In this document: piece by piece, positions 9,831-19,579 of the stretch
Layout of the letters: every line of letters begins with the position of its first letter
Numbering within the stretch: position 1 is the stretch's first letter
Origin: Gemmatales bacterium
Lineage (GTDB): Bacteria; Planctomycetota; Planctomycetia; Gemmatales; HRBIN36
Direction of reading: 5' to 3'
Assembly: GCA_025060195.1 (NCBI GenBank)
Contig: JANXCQ010000006.1
Span: 95,480 to 159,479 of the forward strand
Length of the DNA stretch: 64,000 bases
The notes under the pieces: generated by a model
What the model was told of the DNA's origin: nothing
What the model saw: only the letters and a program-made list of their open reading frames with translations
Database searches by the model: none
Translations under genes and position numbers: made by a program

Positions 9831-11042
9831 TCACGACAATTCGTCCGTACAGTAAACCAATTGACCACCAATATAGACACGTAAGGGCGCTTCCTGACTT
9901 TCCAGCAAACAGGATAGCGGATCATCCGAAGGTCTTTGGTTGAGAGGCATCACGATAAAATCGGCTAATTGTCCGGGACAAAGTGTGCCTGTTTCTGGCC
10001 AGCCTAACAGTCGCGCGGCGGTGTGAGTAACCAGGTTCAGCAGTCGCTTTGGCGAAAGTGGACAGCCGCACTTCCACACAAAGCGCAGTTCGTTCAAAAC
10101 GTTCAAGTCGGGATTCGACGCGCGGCTATCTGTGCCGAATACGACCGGCACACCAAGTCGCAGCAACCGTAACCAGGGATGTGGCGGATGGCCGAAAAAA
10201 GCATGAGTGCGGGGACAATAGACGATTCCCGTTCTTCCCAGTCCTGCCCAGTGAATCAAGGTTTGCTCCAAAGCGTCGTTGGGATAATTGACATGGACAA
10301 AGAGTATGCGGGGCGCGGATGCTGTCAAATTGAGTAATTCCTCGTAGCCGCTCATTAATCCCCGTTCGTCCCACGCGCCCAGCGATTCCAGCCACATGCG
10401 AAACGGCCCTGAACGCTTAGCCAAGAGGTCGTGTTCCTCCGCGAATTCCAGGCAGTGAATGGCCAGTGGCAGACCAGATCGTGCAGCGAGCGCAAACAAA
10501 CTTCGGCGTGTGGAATAAGGTGCGTGGGGACTTAGGCCCAGGCGGACATTATTCGGCCTTTGCCAGCTAGTCAGCAGTTGTCGGGCCGCCTGCCAAGTAC
10601 CACGAGCGCGTTGTTTCGATAAGCCTACGATTTCGACAAATACGGTGGCGCGAAGGGCTGTCGTCCGCCACTCCTCCAAATTCCCCAGTGTCCCGGCAAT
10701 ATCGCCTACTAATGTAACGCCGTAACGGAGCGACTCACGCATCCCCTCTCGCATTGCCCGAGCGACACTTGTAGCATCGGCTTGACGGCGATGAGTAATC
10801 ACTGAACTTAGCCAGGCAAGCGGTTCGCGCGGCAATTGCGCGGCACGCAGATCGCTGAGGTCGAGATGGGTATGAGCATTTACTAGGCCAGGCAGAATGA
10901 TAGCGTCGCTAAAGTAGGTCTCGCCGTGTTGTGCCCGAAACGATTCAACTCGGAGAATTCGTTCTCCTTCCCAAACCAATAGTGCCTCTTGATATATTGC
11001 CTCAATACCGTCGAAGAGCCAGCGTGCCCCGATACTTGGCAT
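9831..11042 (-). CDS. Amidohydrolase, aminofutalosine-deaminase/MtaD-like
   Basis: A 403-residue metal-dependent hydrolase of the TrzN/MtaD deaminase branch. Metal ligands are visible in order: HTHLD on strand 1, AIHCLEFAEE (His plus the general-acid Glu), FVHVN, and GTDSRASN with the catalytic Asp. SPHAPYS is the substrate-loop motif of this branch. The C-terminal LCPGQLADFIVMPL returns to the beta-sandwich typical of these enzymes. Planctomycetes using the futalosine route to menaquinone employ such a protein to deaminate aminodeoxyfutalosine (MqnX), but S-adenosylhomocysteine or guanine-type substrates are equally possible from sequence. No clear Shine-Dalgarno precedes the ATG. It lies 88 bp downstream of dprA. 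Confidence 0.8.
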   Translation of the reverse strand: MPSIGARWLFDGIEAIYQEALLVWEGERILRVESFRAQHGETYFSDAIILPGLVNAHTHLDLSDLRAAQLPREPLAWLSSVITHRRQADATSVARAMREGMRESLRYGVTLVGDIAGTLGNLEEWRTTALRATVFVEIVGLSKQRARGTWQAARQLLTSWQRPNNVRLGLSPHAPYSTRRSLFALAARSGLPLAIHCLEFAEEHDLLAKRSGPFRMWLESLGAWDERGLMSGYEELLNLTASAPRILFVHVNYPNDALEQTLIHWAGLGRTGIVYCPRTHAFFGHPPHPWLRLLRLGVPVVFGTDSRASNPDLNVLNELRFVWKCGCPLSPKRLLNLVTHTAARLLGWPETGTLCPGQLADFIVMPLNQRPSDDPLSCLLESQEAPLRVYIGGQLVYCTDELS

Positions 11043-11130
11043 GAGGATGAGAAAGCAGCTGAATCCAGCCTAAGAGCACTATCCCACAGCCAGCCCGAAT
11101 AGAGTCTTTCGGGGTTGCTGCCTAAGCTGG

Positions 11131-12414
11131 TCATCGGCATCGTGCCAAACGGTTGCCGGGTAATCGGCGAATAAGACCGTGCAGTTCCAATTGCACCGCA
11201 GCGCGGGCTAAATCTTGGGCCGACAAGCCCGTGCGTTCGACCAGCGCATCCACATCCTGCGGCACCTCAGTGAGGACCTCATAGAGTTGCCGCGCACATT
11301 CAGGCAAACCGACGGGCCAAGAATTCATTTTTTCCAAGGGTGCAGACGTTGGTTCACCCGTGGCGAGAGACGAAGTCGAATATTCAGATGTCTGTGCCTT
11401 TTGGGGTGGATCGGCAGGAGTTGTCATGGCTATCGTCGGCCTAACTCTTTGCAGAGCAGCATCACGCGCACTCGTGTCAGGAAAAAGCGCCGGACTGCGG
11501 GGTGATAACTGGCCAGTTGCTGAGTGCGCCTTGTCATTGGCCTGCAAGTTCCGTAACACGGCGATAATTTCGGAGGCATCTCGAATGGGATATGCTCCTT
11601 GGCGTAGTAGCTGAACGATGCCACCTGAATTGGGGCTGTCCACCGGTCCGGGCACGACAAAAACTTCGCGGCCCTGCTCGACGGCATGGCGTGCGGTGAT
11701 CAGGGCGCCGCTTCGTTCACTGGCCTCGACCACCACCACCCCTTGACACCATCCGCTGATGAGACGATTGCGCGCGGGAAACAACTGTCGCTCGGGAGGC
11801 ATACGCATCGGCTGTTCACTGACCAGCGCTCCTTGCCGCACGATTCGTTGGGCCAAATCCCGATGCTCAGGGGGATAGACGCATAATAAGCCGCCTGCGG
11901 ATATGGCAATGGTACGGCCGCCTTGACTCAGGGCCGTCTGGTGCGCTATGGCATCAATGCCCCGGGCTAGGCCGCTGACTATTGTGTAACCCGCACGGAC
12001 TAATCCAGTGACTAAGCTCTCGGTAATGCGCCGACCATAGTAGGTGCAATGACGCGAACCCACGAAGGCGACGCAAGGCTCGTTAGGCACCAATTCGCCG
12101 CGCACATACAATAAGGGCGGTGCATCAGATAAGTTGCGCAGCCACACCGGGTAGTCGGGGCTGTTCCAGGAGATGAGGCGCGTTTGTGCAGCGGCCGCCT
12201 CTGCCAATTCTCGCTCCACGGGCGCTTGGGCGATGGCGTGTCGCAACGCCTGCGCTAGTTTGTGCGGCAAACGTGGCACAGATGCTAACTGCTCGGCGTC
12301 TGCTGCAATTACTGCCTGAGCCGTGCCGAAATGATTCACCAAGGCCCGAATCAGGCGTGGACCTAATCCTGGAACCAACCGTAGGGTCAATAACGCGCGC
12401 GTCTCCGCATCCAT
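11131..12414 (-). CDS. dprA: DNA-processing protein DprA/Smf
   Basis: Loads RecA onto incoming single-stranded DNA during natural transformation. The 427-residue protein starts with a helix-hairpin-helix/SAM-like region (VPGLGPRLIRALVNHFG), followed by the Rossmann-like core with FVGSRHCTYYG, IVSGLARGIDAIAH and SGWCQGVVVVEASERSGALITARHA, all DprA hallmarks. After a low-complexity linker of about 90 residues the last ~70 residues form the DprA winged helix (LSAQDLARAAVQLELHGLI). The linker is longer than in model proteins. ATG at 12414 has AAGGCGAA upstream. Presence suggests DNA uptake or general recombination ability; no com genes lie nearby. Confidence 0.95.
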   Translation of the reverse strand: MDAETRALLTLRLVPGLGPRLIRALVNHFGTAQAVIAADAEQLASVPRLPHKLAQALRHAIAQAPVERELAEAAAAQTRLISWNSPDYPVWLRNLSDAPPLLYVRGELVPNEPCVAFVGSRHCTYYGRRITESLVTGLVRAGYTIVSGLARGIDAIAHQTALSQGGRTIAISAGGLLCVYPPEHRDLAQRIVRQGALVSEQPMRMPPERQLFPARNRLISGWCQGVVVVEASERSGALITARHAVEQGREVFVVPGPVDSPNSGGIVQLLRQGAYPIRDASEIIAVLRNLQANDKAHSATGQLSPRSPALFPDTSARDAALQRVRPTIAMTTPADPPQKAQTSEYSTSSLATGEPTSAPLEKMNSWPVGLPECARQLYEVLTEVPQDVDALVERTGLSAQDLARAAVQLELHGLIRRLPGNRLARCR

Positions 12415-12554
12415 TTCGCCTTGCCTGCACCTCGTCTAGTGCCTTGGCCGCGGCGCTGCGTATGCCTTACATCTTTGAATAGGAGAATCGAAAATTCGGT
12501 CAACAAAGGAAGCACAATCCTGGCGCCTGCTAGCATGGCGCGTCGCTTCAGCGT

Positions 12555-13319
12555 CTAGCGAGTAGTCCCAGTGTTCGGTTTTGCAGGCGTTTTTTCCGGA
12601 GGTTTCTCTGTCGGTTTTGTCTGAGGTTTCCCCTCGGGTTTGTCGGGTTGGTTTTGAGGTTTGTCGGGAGGTTTGGTCTCGGTCTTTGGCGGAGGTGATG
12701 GTTCCTTTCTCGCTGCGTCCGCAGGCTTCTCCGTAGCGACGATTCCCAGTTCCACATGCAGGCCAGGAATAACGGCCATGATTTTTTTCGCCCCCGCTTC
12801 CGTTACCTTTGTGTCCCAGACATAGAGTCTTTTGAGTTGTTTCAACCCTGTTAACTCTGCCAGGCCCTCATCGCTCACCTGAGTACCATACAGATTGAGC
12901 ACTTCCAAATGCTGCAAGGACCGTAAAGCTTGCAGACCTTTGTCGGTCAGGGCCGTTTTTTGCAGCTTCAGCACTCGCAAATGGGGTAATTTAGCCACCA
13001 TGGCCATGTGCGCGTCGCCGACGTTGGTGCCGGCCAGATTGAGTTCGACCAGATTAGGTATGTCGGCCAATAAGGCCAGCTCCTCCTCGCGCACTGGTTG
13101 CCCCCGCAAACTGAAGTCGGCAAACAGCCAATTCGTGTTCATCGCTAACCGTAGCACTAACACACCCGCTTGCTGTAACCGTGCTACCGCTTTTTTCTCT
13201 CGCTCGCTAATTGGCAAGCCCTCCTCTGGTAAGCCAGCTTTCTCCTGGGCACTAAGCATAAGCGAGGCAATGTGCCAAAGCATCAGTCCGAGCAAAAGTT
13301 GGAGGCACAGTTTCTTCAT
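12555..13319 (-). CDS. Secreted leucine-rich-repeat protein with Pro/Lys-rich tail
   Basis: A 254-residue predicted exported protein. Residues 1-24 are a Sec signal peptide (MKKLC then a hydrophobic run ending SAQ). Residues ~85-185 hold about four LRRs of the cysteine-free planctomycete type, for example LVELNLAGTNVGD, LRVLKLQKTALTD, LEVLNLYGTQVSD and LKRLYVWDTKVTE. The last 55 residues are a low-complexity tail of KP/KPPD/KPE repeats, likely an unfolded wall-contact or linker segment. Such LRR proteins are usually thought to bind proteins, but no partner can be named. It lies between dprA and the NIPSNAP gene on the same strand; weak ribosome binding site. Confidence 0.8.
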   Translation of the reverse strand: MKKLCLQLLLGLMLWHIASLMLSAQEKAGLPEEGLPISEREKKAVARLQQAGVLVLRLAMNTNWLFADFSLRGQPVREEELALLADIPNLVELNLAGTNVGDAHMAMVAKLPHLRVLKLQKTALTDKGLQALRSLQHLEVLNLYGTQVSDEGLAELTGLKQLKRLYVWDTKVTEAGAKKIMAVIPGLHVELGIVATEKPADAARKEPSPPPKTETKPPDKPQNQPDKPEGKPQTKPTEKPPEKTPAKPNTGTTR

Positions 13320-13374
13320 CGGCGCATCTCACATTGAGCGACGCGTATGATGCCAGGGGCTTCGAGCCGCGAGA

Positions 13375-14127
13375 TTATTGCCAAGGAGAAAAATCGGTGG
13401 GCTTGAGGAAAACGGAGGTGACACCAGTTTTCGGCACCACCAGTGGCCCACCAGCCTTTTCTTCGGATTCCTTGCGCACCCGCAGCCATTCGGGGTCCTT
13501 ACTAAAGGCCGCGAAGGATTCCTTAGCCGCTTCAACGCTTTTGTGAGCCAAGATGTAAATCAACTTACGCTCCGATTCTTTTTGTCCTGGCAGGAGTTCC
13601 CAGTAGGCCAAGTTTACCATCCCATGTTTGGCGAACAGCTTCATCGTATGGTGGCGGAAACGTTGGTGCAACGCTTCGAGGCGACCTGGCTCTGCAACGT
13701 AGAGGCGCAATTCGAAGACGCGCCCAGCGATTTTTTCGGGCTTGATGACAGGCGAATAATCCGTCGGCCGCAGAAGGAACGATTCCACGCGCTCCACCAA
13801 TCGGCCCTCTTTTTCTGTCTCGGCACGAACGCGTTGCCATTCAGGATCGGCGGCAAACGCCTTCCAACATCGGTCACGTGCCTCGACACTGGGAAAAGAT
13901 AGCAGATAAATCAGTCGCTGGTCCTTCTCATCTACAGGCACCCAGTAACCGATGTTAGTCATGCCGTGCTTCTCGAACAACTTGATGGTGTGCTGGCGGA
14001 AGCGGGCCAACAGTGCTTCCATCTTTCCTGGAGCGGTATGATAAATCCGCAGTTCGTACACCGTATTAGTGGTTGGCTCCGCGGCCGTGATGCACATGGC
14101 CAAGGTTAGACCGACACTAATCCACAT
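13375..14127 (-). CDS. Double NIPSNAP-domain protein, predicted exported
   Basis: Two tandem NIPSNAP (dimeric alpha-beta barrel) domains. The first begins [20 protein letters not shown] with IKLFEKHGM and PEWQRVR; the second repeats the pattern with [29 protein letters not shown] and PEWLRVR. I place the start at ATG 14127, not the longer frame, because GAGGAG lies seven bases upstream and the new N-terminus ([18 protein letters not shown]) is a short signal peptide, giving 250 residues. NIPSNAP proteins are common in planctomycetes and their role there is unknown. The duplication probably makes an intramolecular dimer. Confidence 0.85.
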   Translation of the reverse strand: MWISVGLTLAMCITAAEPTTNTVYELRIYHTAPGKMEALLARFRQHTIKLFEKHGMTNIGYWVPVDEKDQRLIYLLSFPSVEARDRCWKAFAADPEWQRVRAETEKEGRLVERVESFLLRPTDYSPVIKPEKIAGRVFELRLYVAEPGRLEALHQRFRHHTMKLFAKHGMVNLAYWELLPGQKESERKLIYILAHKSVEAAKESFAAFSKDPEWLRVRKESEEKAGGPLVVPKTGVTSVFLKPTDFSPWQ

Positions 14128-14307
14128 GGGTAGGTCTCCTCGACTAGCGCACTGCACAGATTTTCTCCCTGGCTGAGAGCAAGCGTAACGGGAAGATCGA
14201 AGTTGTTTTATCTATTCACCCTTGCCACCAAGGCAATGGACGTTGTACCATAAAAATCGGTTGGCTGTCTAGCAAATCACGTTAACAACCCGGAGAGGAG
14301 CTCGGCC

Positions 14308-15594
14308 ATGAGATTAGCACGTCGGCACTGGCTGCAGATGAGTATTGGGGCTTTGTTCTGCGGTAAGATTTGCGGCGAAACGCCTTTGGGTATCGTAGGC
14401 GAGAATGTTACCGAGATGGTCCAACAATGGAACCGAAGGCCTGTAACGCCCGGGTTTCGCCCAGGCCGCATAGCTGTCCGTAGGGTGGCCTTCCAAATCA
14501 ACCAGCGACGAGAAGGCTATGAGCTAACAATAGCCCCCGGACAACCTATCGCCACGCCGTTGGTTGTCGGCGACCGCGTTTACGTGGGCAGCGGATTCAC
14601 CGGCACGACATTTTATTGTTTGGATGCGAACTCGGGGAAGGTGATTTGGTCCGTGCAACTGAGTGACAACGGTCCCACTGCGGCAGCTTATGAAGACGGC
14701 ATCGTATATGTCAACACCGAATCCTGCACTCTGTTTGCCCTAAATGCTACGACGGGACAACAGATTTGGTCATGGTATCTTGGCGACCCACTGCCCACTA
14801 TGCCGACGGTGGCCCATGGCCGCGTATTCACGGCCTACCCACTGGACGGCACAGGAACTCATGCTTTGGTCTGTCTGGAAGCTAGGACGGGTCGGGCGTT
14901 CTGGATCAGGCGGATTGATAGCGAAATTTTGTCCTGTCCGGTGGCGGACAAGGAAGATGTTTATGTGGCGACGTTCGGCGGCATTCTGTATCGTTTTCGG
15001 CAGAAAGACGGCGCGGTTCTCTTGGCCGTGCGGAGTCAGCCCACATCAGCGCCAGTGATTGTCGGTAATTACGTTCTTTACAGCCGCGTGCGCCCTGGTA
15101 CCCAGGTTGAGACGATAGTGGCTCATGCGAAAGACGACAACCACATAGTTCTGGAAACAACCCAACGAGGAAGTAGAAATTGGCCTCAGGATCAGGGAGC
15201 CAATGCTGCTTATGTCTACCAAGGTTCGCGCCCGGTGTACGCAGACGGCAGAATCTATGTGGCCCTGGGCAACGCGGTCCACTGCCTGGGAGCGGCACAC
15301 GGAATGGCCTACTGGTCCTGTGAAGTTGGTGCCGCGATGCCGGTAGCACTGGCCGGCAATGCGGTGGTCGTGGCGAAGGTCAACGGCGAAATCCTGCTTT
15401 TGGAGCCCGGAAGCGGTGAGGTCAGGAATAAATACGACGTTGGTGCGCCGATAGCGTTTCCGCCGGCCGTCGATCGAGGCCGCATTTTCGCCGTAACCGC
15501 TACCGGCAAACTCGTGTGCATCAAGACGGGCCAGGCTGAGCTCACAGGTTGGCCCTGCTGGGGCGGCCACGCCCATCGCAATAGCGTCGTATAA
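14308..15594 (+). CDS. PQQ-like beta-propeller protein, exported
   Basis: A 428-residue outer-wall propeller protein. The N-terminus MRLARRHWLQMSIGALFCG has an RR-x-x-L pattern and a hydrophobic stretch, compatible with Tat or Sec export. From about residue 75 on, repeats of the form VYVGSGFTGTTFYCLDANSGKVIWS, VYVNTESCTLFALNATTGQQIWS and VHCLGAAHGMAYWSCEVG show PQQ_2 blades (A-x-D-x-x-T-G-x-x-x-W). No residues for PQQ or metal binding can be assigned, so it is more likely a structural or binding propeller than a dehydrogenase. ATG at 14308 follows GAGGAG. Divergent from the NIPSNAP gene. Confidence 0.82.
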   Translation: MRLARRHWLQMSIGALFCGKICGETPLGIVGENVTEMVQQWNRRPVTPGFRPGRIAVRRVAFQINQRREGYELTIAPGQPIATPLVVGDRVYVGSGFTGTTFYCLDANSGKVIWSVQLSDNGPTAAAYEDGIVYVNTESCTLFALNATTGQQIWSWYLGDPLPTMPTVAHGRVFTAYPLDGTGTHALVCLEARTGRAFWIRRIDSEILSCPVADKEDVYVATFGGILYRFRQKDGAVLLAVRSQPTSAPVIVGNYVLYSRVRPGTQVETIVAHAKDDNHIVLETTQRGSRNWPQDQGANAAYVYQGSRPVYADGRIYVALGNAVHCLGAAHGMAYWSCEVGAAMPVALAGNAVVVAKVNGEILLLEPGSGEVRNKYDVGAPIAFPPAVDRGRIFAVTATGKLVCIKTGQAELTGWPCWGGHAHRNSVV

Positions 15595-15704
15595 CTTCCC
15601 GCTTAGACGAACGCTAGCACGAATAAAGGCTTGCACTATCTTCTGACTTGAGGGTCACTTAGCAGGACGTCGGAAGGCGAGAAATTGGCTTTTCGGAAAA
15701 AGTG

Positions 15705-17156
15705 TTACGTTGGCAGTTTCCAGGGAGCGCGACGCGGGCGGGAAAGCATCTCGTTGGCCTGAGTGTCGTCGAAACGGTAAGTCTTGGGATCCCAACGGAG
15801 TTTCTTGCCGGTGCGCAGAGCGATGACACCGATATGACAAACAATCACAGTACTAGCACCCACGGTGGCGTTGCAGATCGGCTGCCGTCGGCTCCGCACA
15901 CAATCCACAAAGTCCTGCATGTGGTTGGTAGGTCGGCCGGGATACAGTTCCTGAGACAGCTTGATCGGCTCGGCCAGGATTTTCGGGTCGCTGGCGAGAA
16001 GCATGCTCCGGCTGACGAAGATCGTTCCCTCCTCGCCAACAATCAGGACGCCGTTTTCGTCGCCGCTGATCGCTTCGATTTTGCCGACGGGTTTGCCTTT
16101 TTGAACACGAGTAGGTATTTCTCCGCGCGCGTTAACGAGCCCCTTCACCGTCGTACCGCCGCCGCTCATGGCGATGACGCGGGTACCATCTTCGTAGGTA
16201 AACTGTACCTGGAAGCGCGGGTGGCAATTATAACCGTCGTCGCCGGGATAGGGCGCATCGGCGCGGAGCACTTCGACTAACACAGGACCGCTGCCATCCT
16301 TGTTCAATGCCCACTGGGCGATATCAATGTGATGGGCGCCCCAATCGGTCATTTTTCCGCCGCTGTATTCGTACCACCAGCGGAACTCGTAATGGCAATT
16401 CGTCTTGCCGTCTTTGTAGCGATACGGCACTTTGGGCGTCGGGCCCAGCCAGAAATCCCAATCGAGTCCCTCGGGCACAGGTGCTTCCGGAATTGGACCA
16501 CTAGTCGGGTTTTCCCCGATGCGGCATTCGATGAGTTTCACTCGGCCAATCCGCCCCGCTCGCACGGCTTCCACAGCCAGGCGGAACATGCCGTTATATT
16601 CGGTGCGTTGCTGACTGCCGGTTTGCAGGACGCGATCCGTTTCTTTAGCGACTTTTTCGACGGCTAACGCCTCTTCGACAGTGAGGGTCAACGGCTTCTC
16701 GCAATAAACGTCTTTGCCCGCTTTCATGGCTTCGATGGCAATTTGGGCGTGCCAGTGGTCGGGCGTGGCGATGACTACGCAGTCGATATCCTTGCGCTGG
16801 AGCACTTCGCGGTAGTCGTTGTAGGGGCAGTCAAAATCTTTGAAACCCTTGCTACGCATGACCTCAGTAGCCCGCTTCCGGTGGCGCGCATCCACGTCGC
16901 AACCGACGACATAAGTAATCTGCCCCGACTTCAAGCTGGGGCCTGAGGCGTCCACCAGCTGCAAGCCGCGACTCGCCGGGCTGCCAATGCCAATGACCGC
17001 AAAGCGGAGCGTGTCTTGTGGCTTGGCAGTAGCTTGCTGTTGACCGAGGGCATAAGCCTGCTCCCGCGCAAACCAACTGGGCAGGCCCACTGCCATTAAG
17101 GCATTCGCCGTTCGTTGCAGAAATCCACGCCGGGATAACGTTCCACGTTCGTACAT
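15705..17156 (-). CDS. Gfo/Idh/MocA-family oxidoreductase, Tat-exported
   Basis: NAD(P)-dependent oxidoreductase fold, 483 residues. The N-terminus carries a twin-arginine signal (SRRGFLQ followed by a weakly hydrophobic run to residue ~34). The Rossmann domain starts at [13 protein letters not shown], with [11 protein letters not shown] and the dinucleotide-side EKPLT motif. The C-terminal half ([38 protein letters not shown]) is the typical planctomycete subgroup pattern with the [13 protein letters not shown] catalytic-side histidines. Exported members are numerous in planctomycetes; their sugar-like substrates are mostly unknown. GAGGGGAA precedes the ATG. Stands alone between convergent and co-directional genes. 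Confidence 0.92.
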   Translation of the reverse strand: MYERGTLSRRGFLQRTANALMAVGLPSWFAREQAYALGQQQATAKPQDTLRFAVIGIGSPASRGLQLVDASGPSLKSGQITYVVGCDVDARHRKRATEVMRSKGFKDFDCPYNDYREVLQRKDIDCVVIATPDHWHAQIAIEAMKAGKDVYCEKPLTLTVEEALAVEKVAKETDRVLQTGSQQRTEYNGMFRLAVEAVRAGRIGRVKLIECRIGENPTSGPIPEAPVPEGLDWDFWLGPTPKVPYRYKDGKTNCHYEFRWWYEYSGGKMTDWGAHHIDIAQWALNKDGSGPVLVEVLRADAPYPGDDGYNCHPRFQVQFTYEDGTRVIAMSGGGTTVKGLVNARGEIPTRVQKGKPVGKIEAISGDENGVLIVGEEGTIFVSRSMLLASDPKILAEPIKLSQELYPGRPTNHMQDFVDCVRSRRQPICNATVGASTVIVCHIGVIALRTGKKLRWDPKTYRFDDTQANEMLSRPRRAPWKLPT

Positions 17157-17360
17157 AGGAAGTTCCCCTCTTTGATGCTTACCTCGGCAGAACGATAAAA
17201 GCAGCAGCCAGCACCGCGGCTACATAGCTCCCTCTCAGAGAGCTTCGCTAGTCTGCATTGTACAACATTCCCTTCAGCTGGCCAGAAAATTCCACCACGA
17301 TTACCCGAGCATGGACGGCAAAAGACAACGTACAGCCGAATAGAGTCACCCTAAAGGAAA

Positions 17361-17780
17361 TTAGCCTGGCGGGGCCTGCCGCTTGATTTTTAGTGTTACC
17401 TCACCCATGCCTGGCTTGACTTCTAAAAACAACTCGCCACCTTCCCGATAACTATCAGGCACCATTTTCCAAAAGGTACCAGTATCATTCTTCGGGGCCC
17501 CAATCAGGACACGATACTGACCCACCTCCGCGCCCGCTTGGCCGGCGACATGGCGTATTTCGAACGAGCCGTCTGCGGCGGTTTCGCCCGAAGCACTCCC
17601 AACCTTGCCTTCGATGGGATCAAGAATCACAATCGTGCCTGCAGGTAGCGGCGTGCCGTCTTCAAAGATCAGCTTTCCTTTCACCGGCACGACATCGCGT
17701 TTCGGGCCACCACATCCGAGATTGTTCAGGGCGAGTATCCCTGCTACTAGGAAAATTACACCATAGCCAACCTGCCGCAT
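17361..17780 (-). CDS. Small TTR-like lipoprotein paired with DUF1559
   Basis: A predicted lipoprotein of 139 residues when started at ATG 17780. This start is preferred over 17840 because GGAGGG lies about eight bases upstream and it yields a clean signal peptide (MRQVGYGVIFLVAG) ending in lipobox LGCG. The mature part is a transthyretin/carboxypeptidase-regulatory-like beta-sandwich: VKGKLIFEDGTPLPAGTIVILDP, ADGSFEIR, GQYRVLIGAP. Proteins of this kind follow DUF1559 genes very often in planctomycetes; here it lies 175 bp downstream of one with a terminator-like hairpin between them. Role unknown, probably at the cell envelope. Confidence 0.85.
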   Translation of the reverse strand: MRQVGYGVIFLVAGILALNNLGCGGPKRDVVPVKGKLIFEDGTPLPAGTIVILDPIEGKVGSASGETAADGSFEIRHVAGQAGAEVGQYRVLIGAPKNDTGTFWKMVPDSYREGGELFLEVKPGMGEVTLKIKRQAPPG

Positions 17781-17842
17781 TATGTACGCCCTCCGCTCAT
17801 TCAGGTTCATACGATTCCAGCTGCGTAGCATAGTGTTCATCC

Positions 17843-17878
17843 AAAAATTGCCCCACTCATGGCCAGCACGAGTGGGGC
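17843..17878 (-). terminator. Rho-independent terminator after the DUF1559 gene
   Basis: On the minus strand a perfect 9-bp stem (GCCCCACTC pairing with GAGTGGGGC, 17850-17858 with 17870-17878) and an 11-base loop is followed by TTTTT at 17843-17847. It lies just downstream of the DUF1559 stop and before the TTR-like lipoprotein, so it could end the message or act as a partial attenuator that lowers the lipoprotein level. Confidence 0.7.
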
Positions 17879-17954
17879 GTGCAAAATAGGTCAGATGCGA
17901 GAGAGTGATGCGCTTAATTCTGGCTATTACCGCAGTTCTGACGGAAAAATGCCA

Positions 17955-19073
17955 TTACTCGTCCAAGGTGATGGCCTCACGCCCCGCCCGGGTGCCCAGG
18001 GCGTAAACCACTCGCAGAGAGATACCGTCCGAGACGAATCGGGTACTGCCGTCAGCGAAGAGGGCATAAGCTCCACCCGAGTGGAAGCTGAACCACTCGT
18101 TGTTCGGGCCGCAGTCATGATAGCGCCAGGGGCAGCTGGGAGGTCCGCCAAACGGCTTATTGTTATTGTTGATTGGACGCGAGCAGCCAGAGGTATTGTC
18201 CGGTTCCGCCCAGCGCCAGTGGGCACGTTTACAGCCGGTGACCGGATCGTGGTAGCTATTCGGTCCGAACGGGGTGCCAGTCGGATCTCCAGTCATGGTC
18301 TCATTGCGACCGACGTCTTCGTAAACCAAGATGGAATAGCTGGTACCGTCAATGACAGCGCTGATATTGGCACCGCCATAGTAATGGTCAATTCCCCCCA
18401 TAGCCTGAATCGCGGTGGATTCTAAAAGCTGCACGCTCTTATCTTGGCTAACCCAGCAAGGCGGCCCGCTGTTGATCGTGTACTGCTTGTAGTAATTCAA
18501 CGGGTAGGGATCGGAGGTCAAGGCTGTCGGGTGGAATCCGGCGGATAACCCTACAATGGAAGCTTCGCTCCTGCGCACTTGCACGTAGGGTAGAATAGCG
18601 TAATCGGCGGCGGCATAGCCTTCGGAATCGCGAGGTTGCTGCCTTAGCGGGTTGGTCGGACACAGCAAGGTTTGAATCACCGTACCTGGACCACGGCCCT
18701 GAGACGCCAAGGTGGCGTTAATACCTTCGTTATGCCGAAACTTGAGGTCCATCTCGTCCCAGGCAATGGATTGATCCAGATAAGGCAGGAGCATGGTGTA
18801 GGGGCTATGGAAGCATTGGGCGCGATAGGTCAGACCATCTGTCCAGGTAACCAGGTGTTCACCAGAGCGCGGGAAGCGATTGCGGTCGGAATGGAAGTTG
18901 TGGATAGCGATACCGATTTGCCTGAGGTTGTTCGAGCAGCGTGTACGGTTCGCTGCCTCGCGTGCCCGCTGAATCGCAGGCAAGAGCATCGAGATGAGCA
19001 AAGCGATGATGGCGATGACCACCAGCAGCTCAATGAGCGTGAAGCCACGCCGGCTCGAGCGACTCCTCTGCAT
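17955..19073 (-). CDS. DUF1559 protein with type IV pilin-like N-terminus
   Basis: A planctomycete-specific surface protein. Starting at ATG 19073 (AGGGGG upstream; the frame extends 14 codons farther) gives 372 residues. The N-terminus [21 protein letters not shown] is a type III (prepilin-peptidase) signal with the conserved Glu at +5. The DUF1559 region follows with [21 protein letters not shown]. The C-terminus has [17 protein letters not shown], the H-x9-DG motif diagnostic for this family. Such proteins are thought to form pseudopilin-like assemblies, but the function is not established. Followed by a hairpin terminator and a TTR-like lipoprotein, its usual partner. Confidence 0.95.
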   Translation of the reverse strand: MQRSRSSRRGFTLIELLVVIAIIALLISMLLPAIQRAREAANRTRCSNNLRQIGIAIHNFHSDRNRFPRSGEHLVTWTDGLTYRAQCFHSPYTMLLPYLDQSIAWDEMDLKFRHNEGINATLASQGRGPGTVIQTLLCPTNPLRQQPRDSEGYAAADYAILPYVQVRRSEASIVGLSAGFHPTALTSDPYPLNYYKQYTINSGPPCWVSQDKSVQLLESTAIQAMGGIDHYYGGANISAVIDGTSYSILVYEDVGRNETMTGDPTGTPFGPNSYHDPVTGCKRAHWRWAEPDNTSGCSRPINNNNKPFGGPPSCPWRYHDCGPNNEWFSFHSGGAYALFADGSTRFVSDGISLRVVYALGTRAGREAITLDE

Positions 19074-19579
19074 CAGCCTACCCCCTTTGTTACGTGTCCT
19101 CGAATAAGGCTCCAAAGCTTCCTCGACTGCTACGGCACCGCTACGACACTCCGATTAGCCTCCCATGTATGCTGTTTCGCGGGCGGTGCCCATTTCAGCG
19201 AGGGCCGGCCCTATTCATAGGACACAGACCATTTGTCAATCGCGGGCATTATAACCAGGCGCTGTGAAGTTCCTGTGAAGATTGCACAAATAAGGGGCGA
19301 GTTTTTCATAAAATCTCAGCGCTCGTGATCGTAACTTGGGCGCTGGTGGGCAGGTCAGCGCAGCCGGAATAATCAACAACCATGGTCAGGGAGCCGTTGA
19401 TGTGCTTAGCCCGATGAGAGCCTCCTGCGTATGAAACGGGGGGCCTATATCGCGCGATAAGCGTTGTGCCTATCGCGTAGCTGGCCGCGGCGTTGTATGG
19501 GGTGCTGCCTACCAAAGTTATTTGCTGGCTTGAATGAATAGCCTTCTTTGCGGTTGCGTAGGTTGCGGAACAGCAGGAC
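19074..19579. other. Gap upstream of the DUF1559 gene
   Basis: About 500 bp. It presumably holds the DUF1559 promoter on the minus strand, but no clear -35/-10 pair was seen. A minus-strand open frame at 19306-19581 has no ribosome binding site and no known motif. The N-terminal part of the decayed FAH gene may reach into its right end. Confidence 0.4.
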
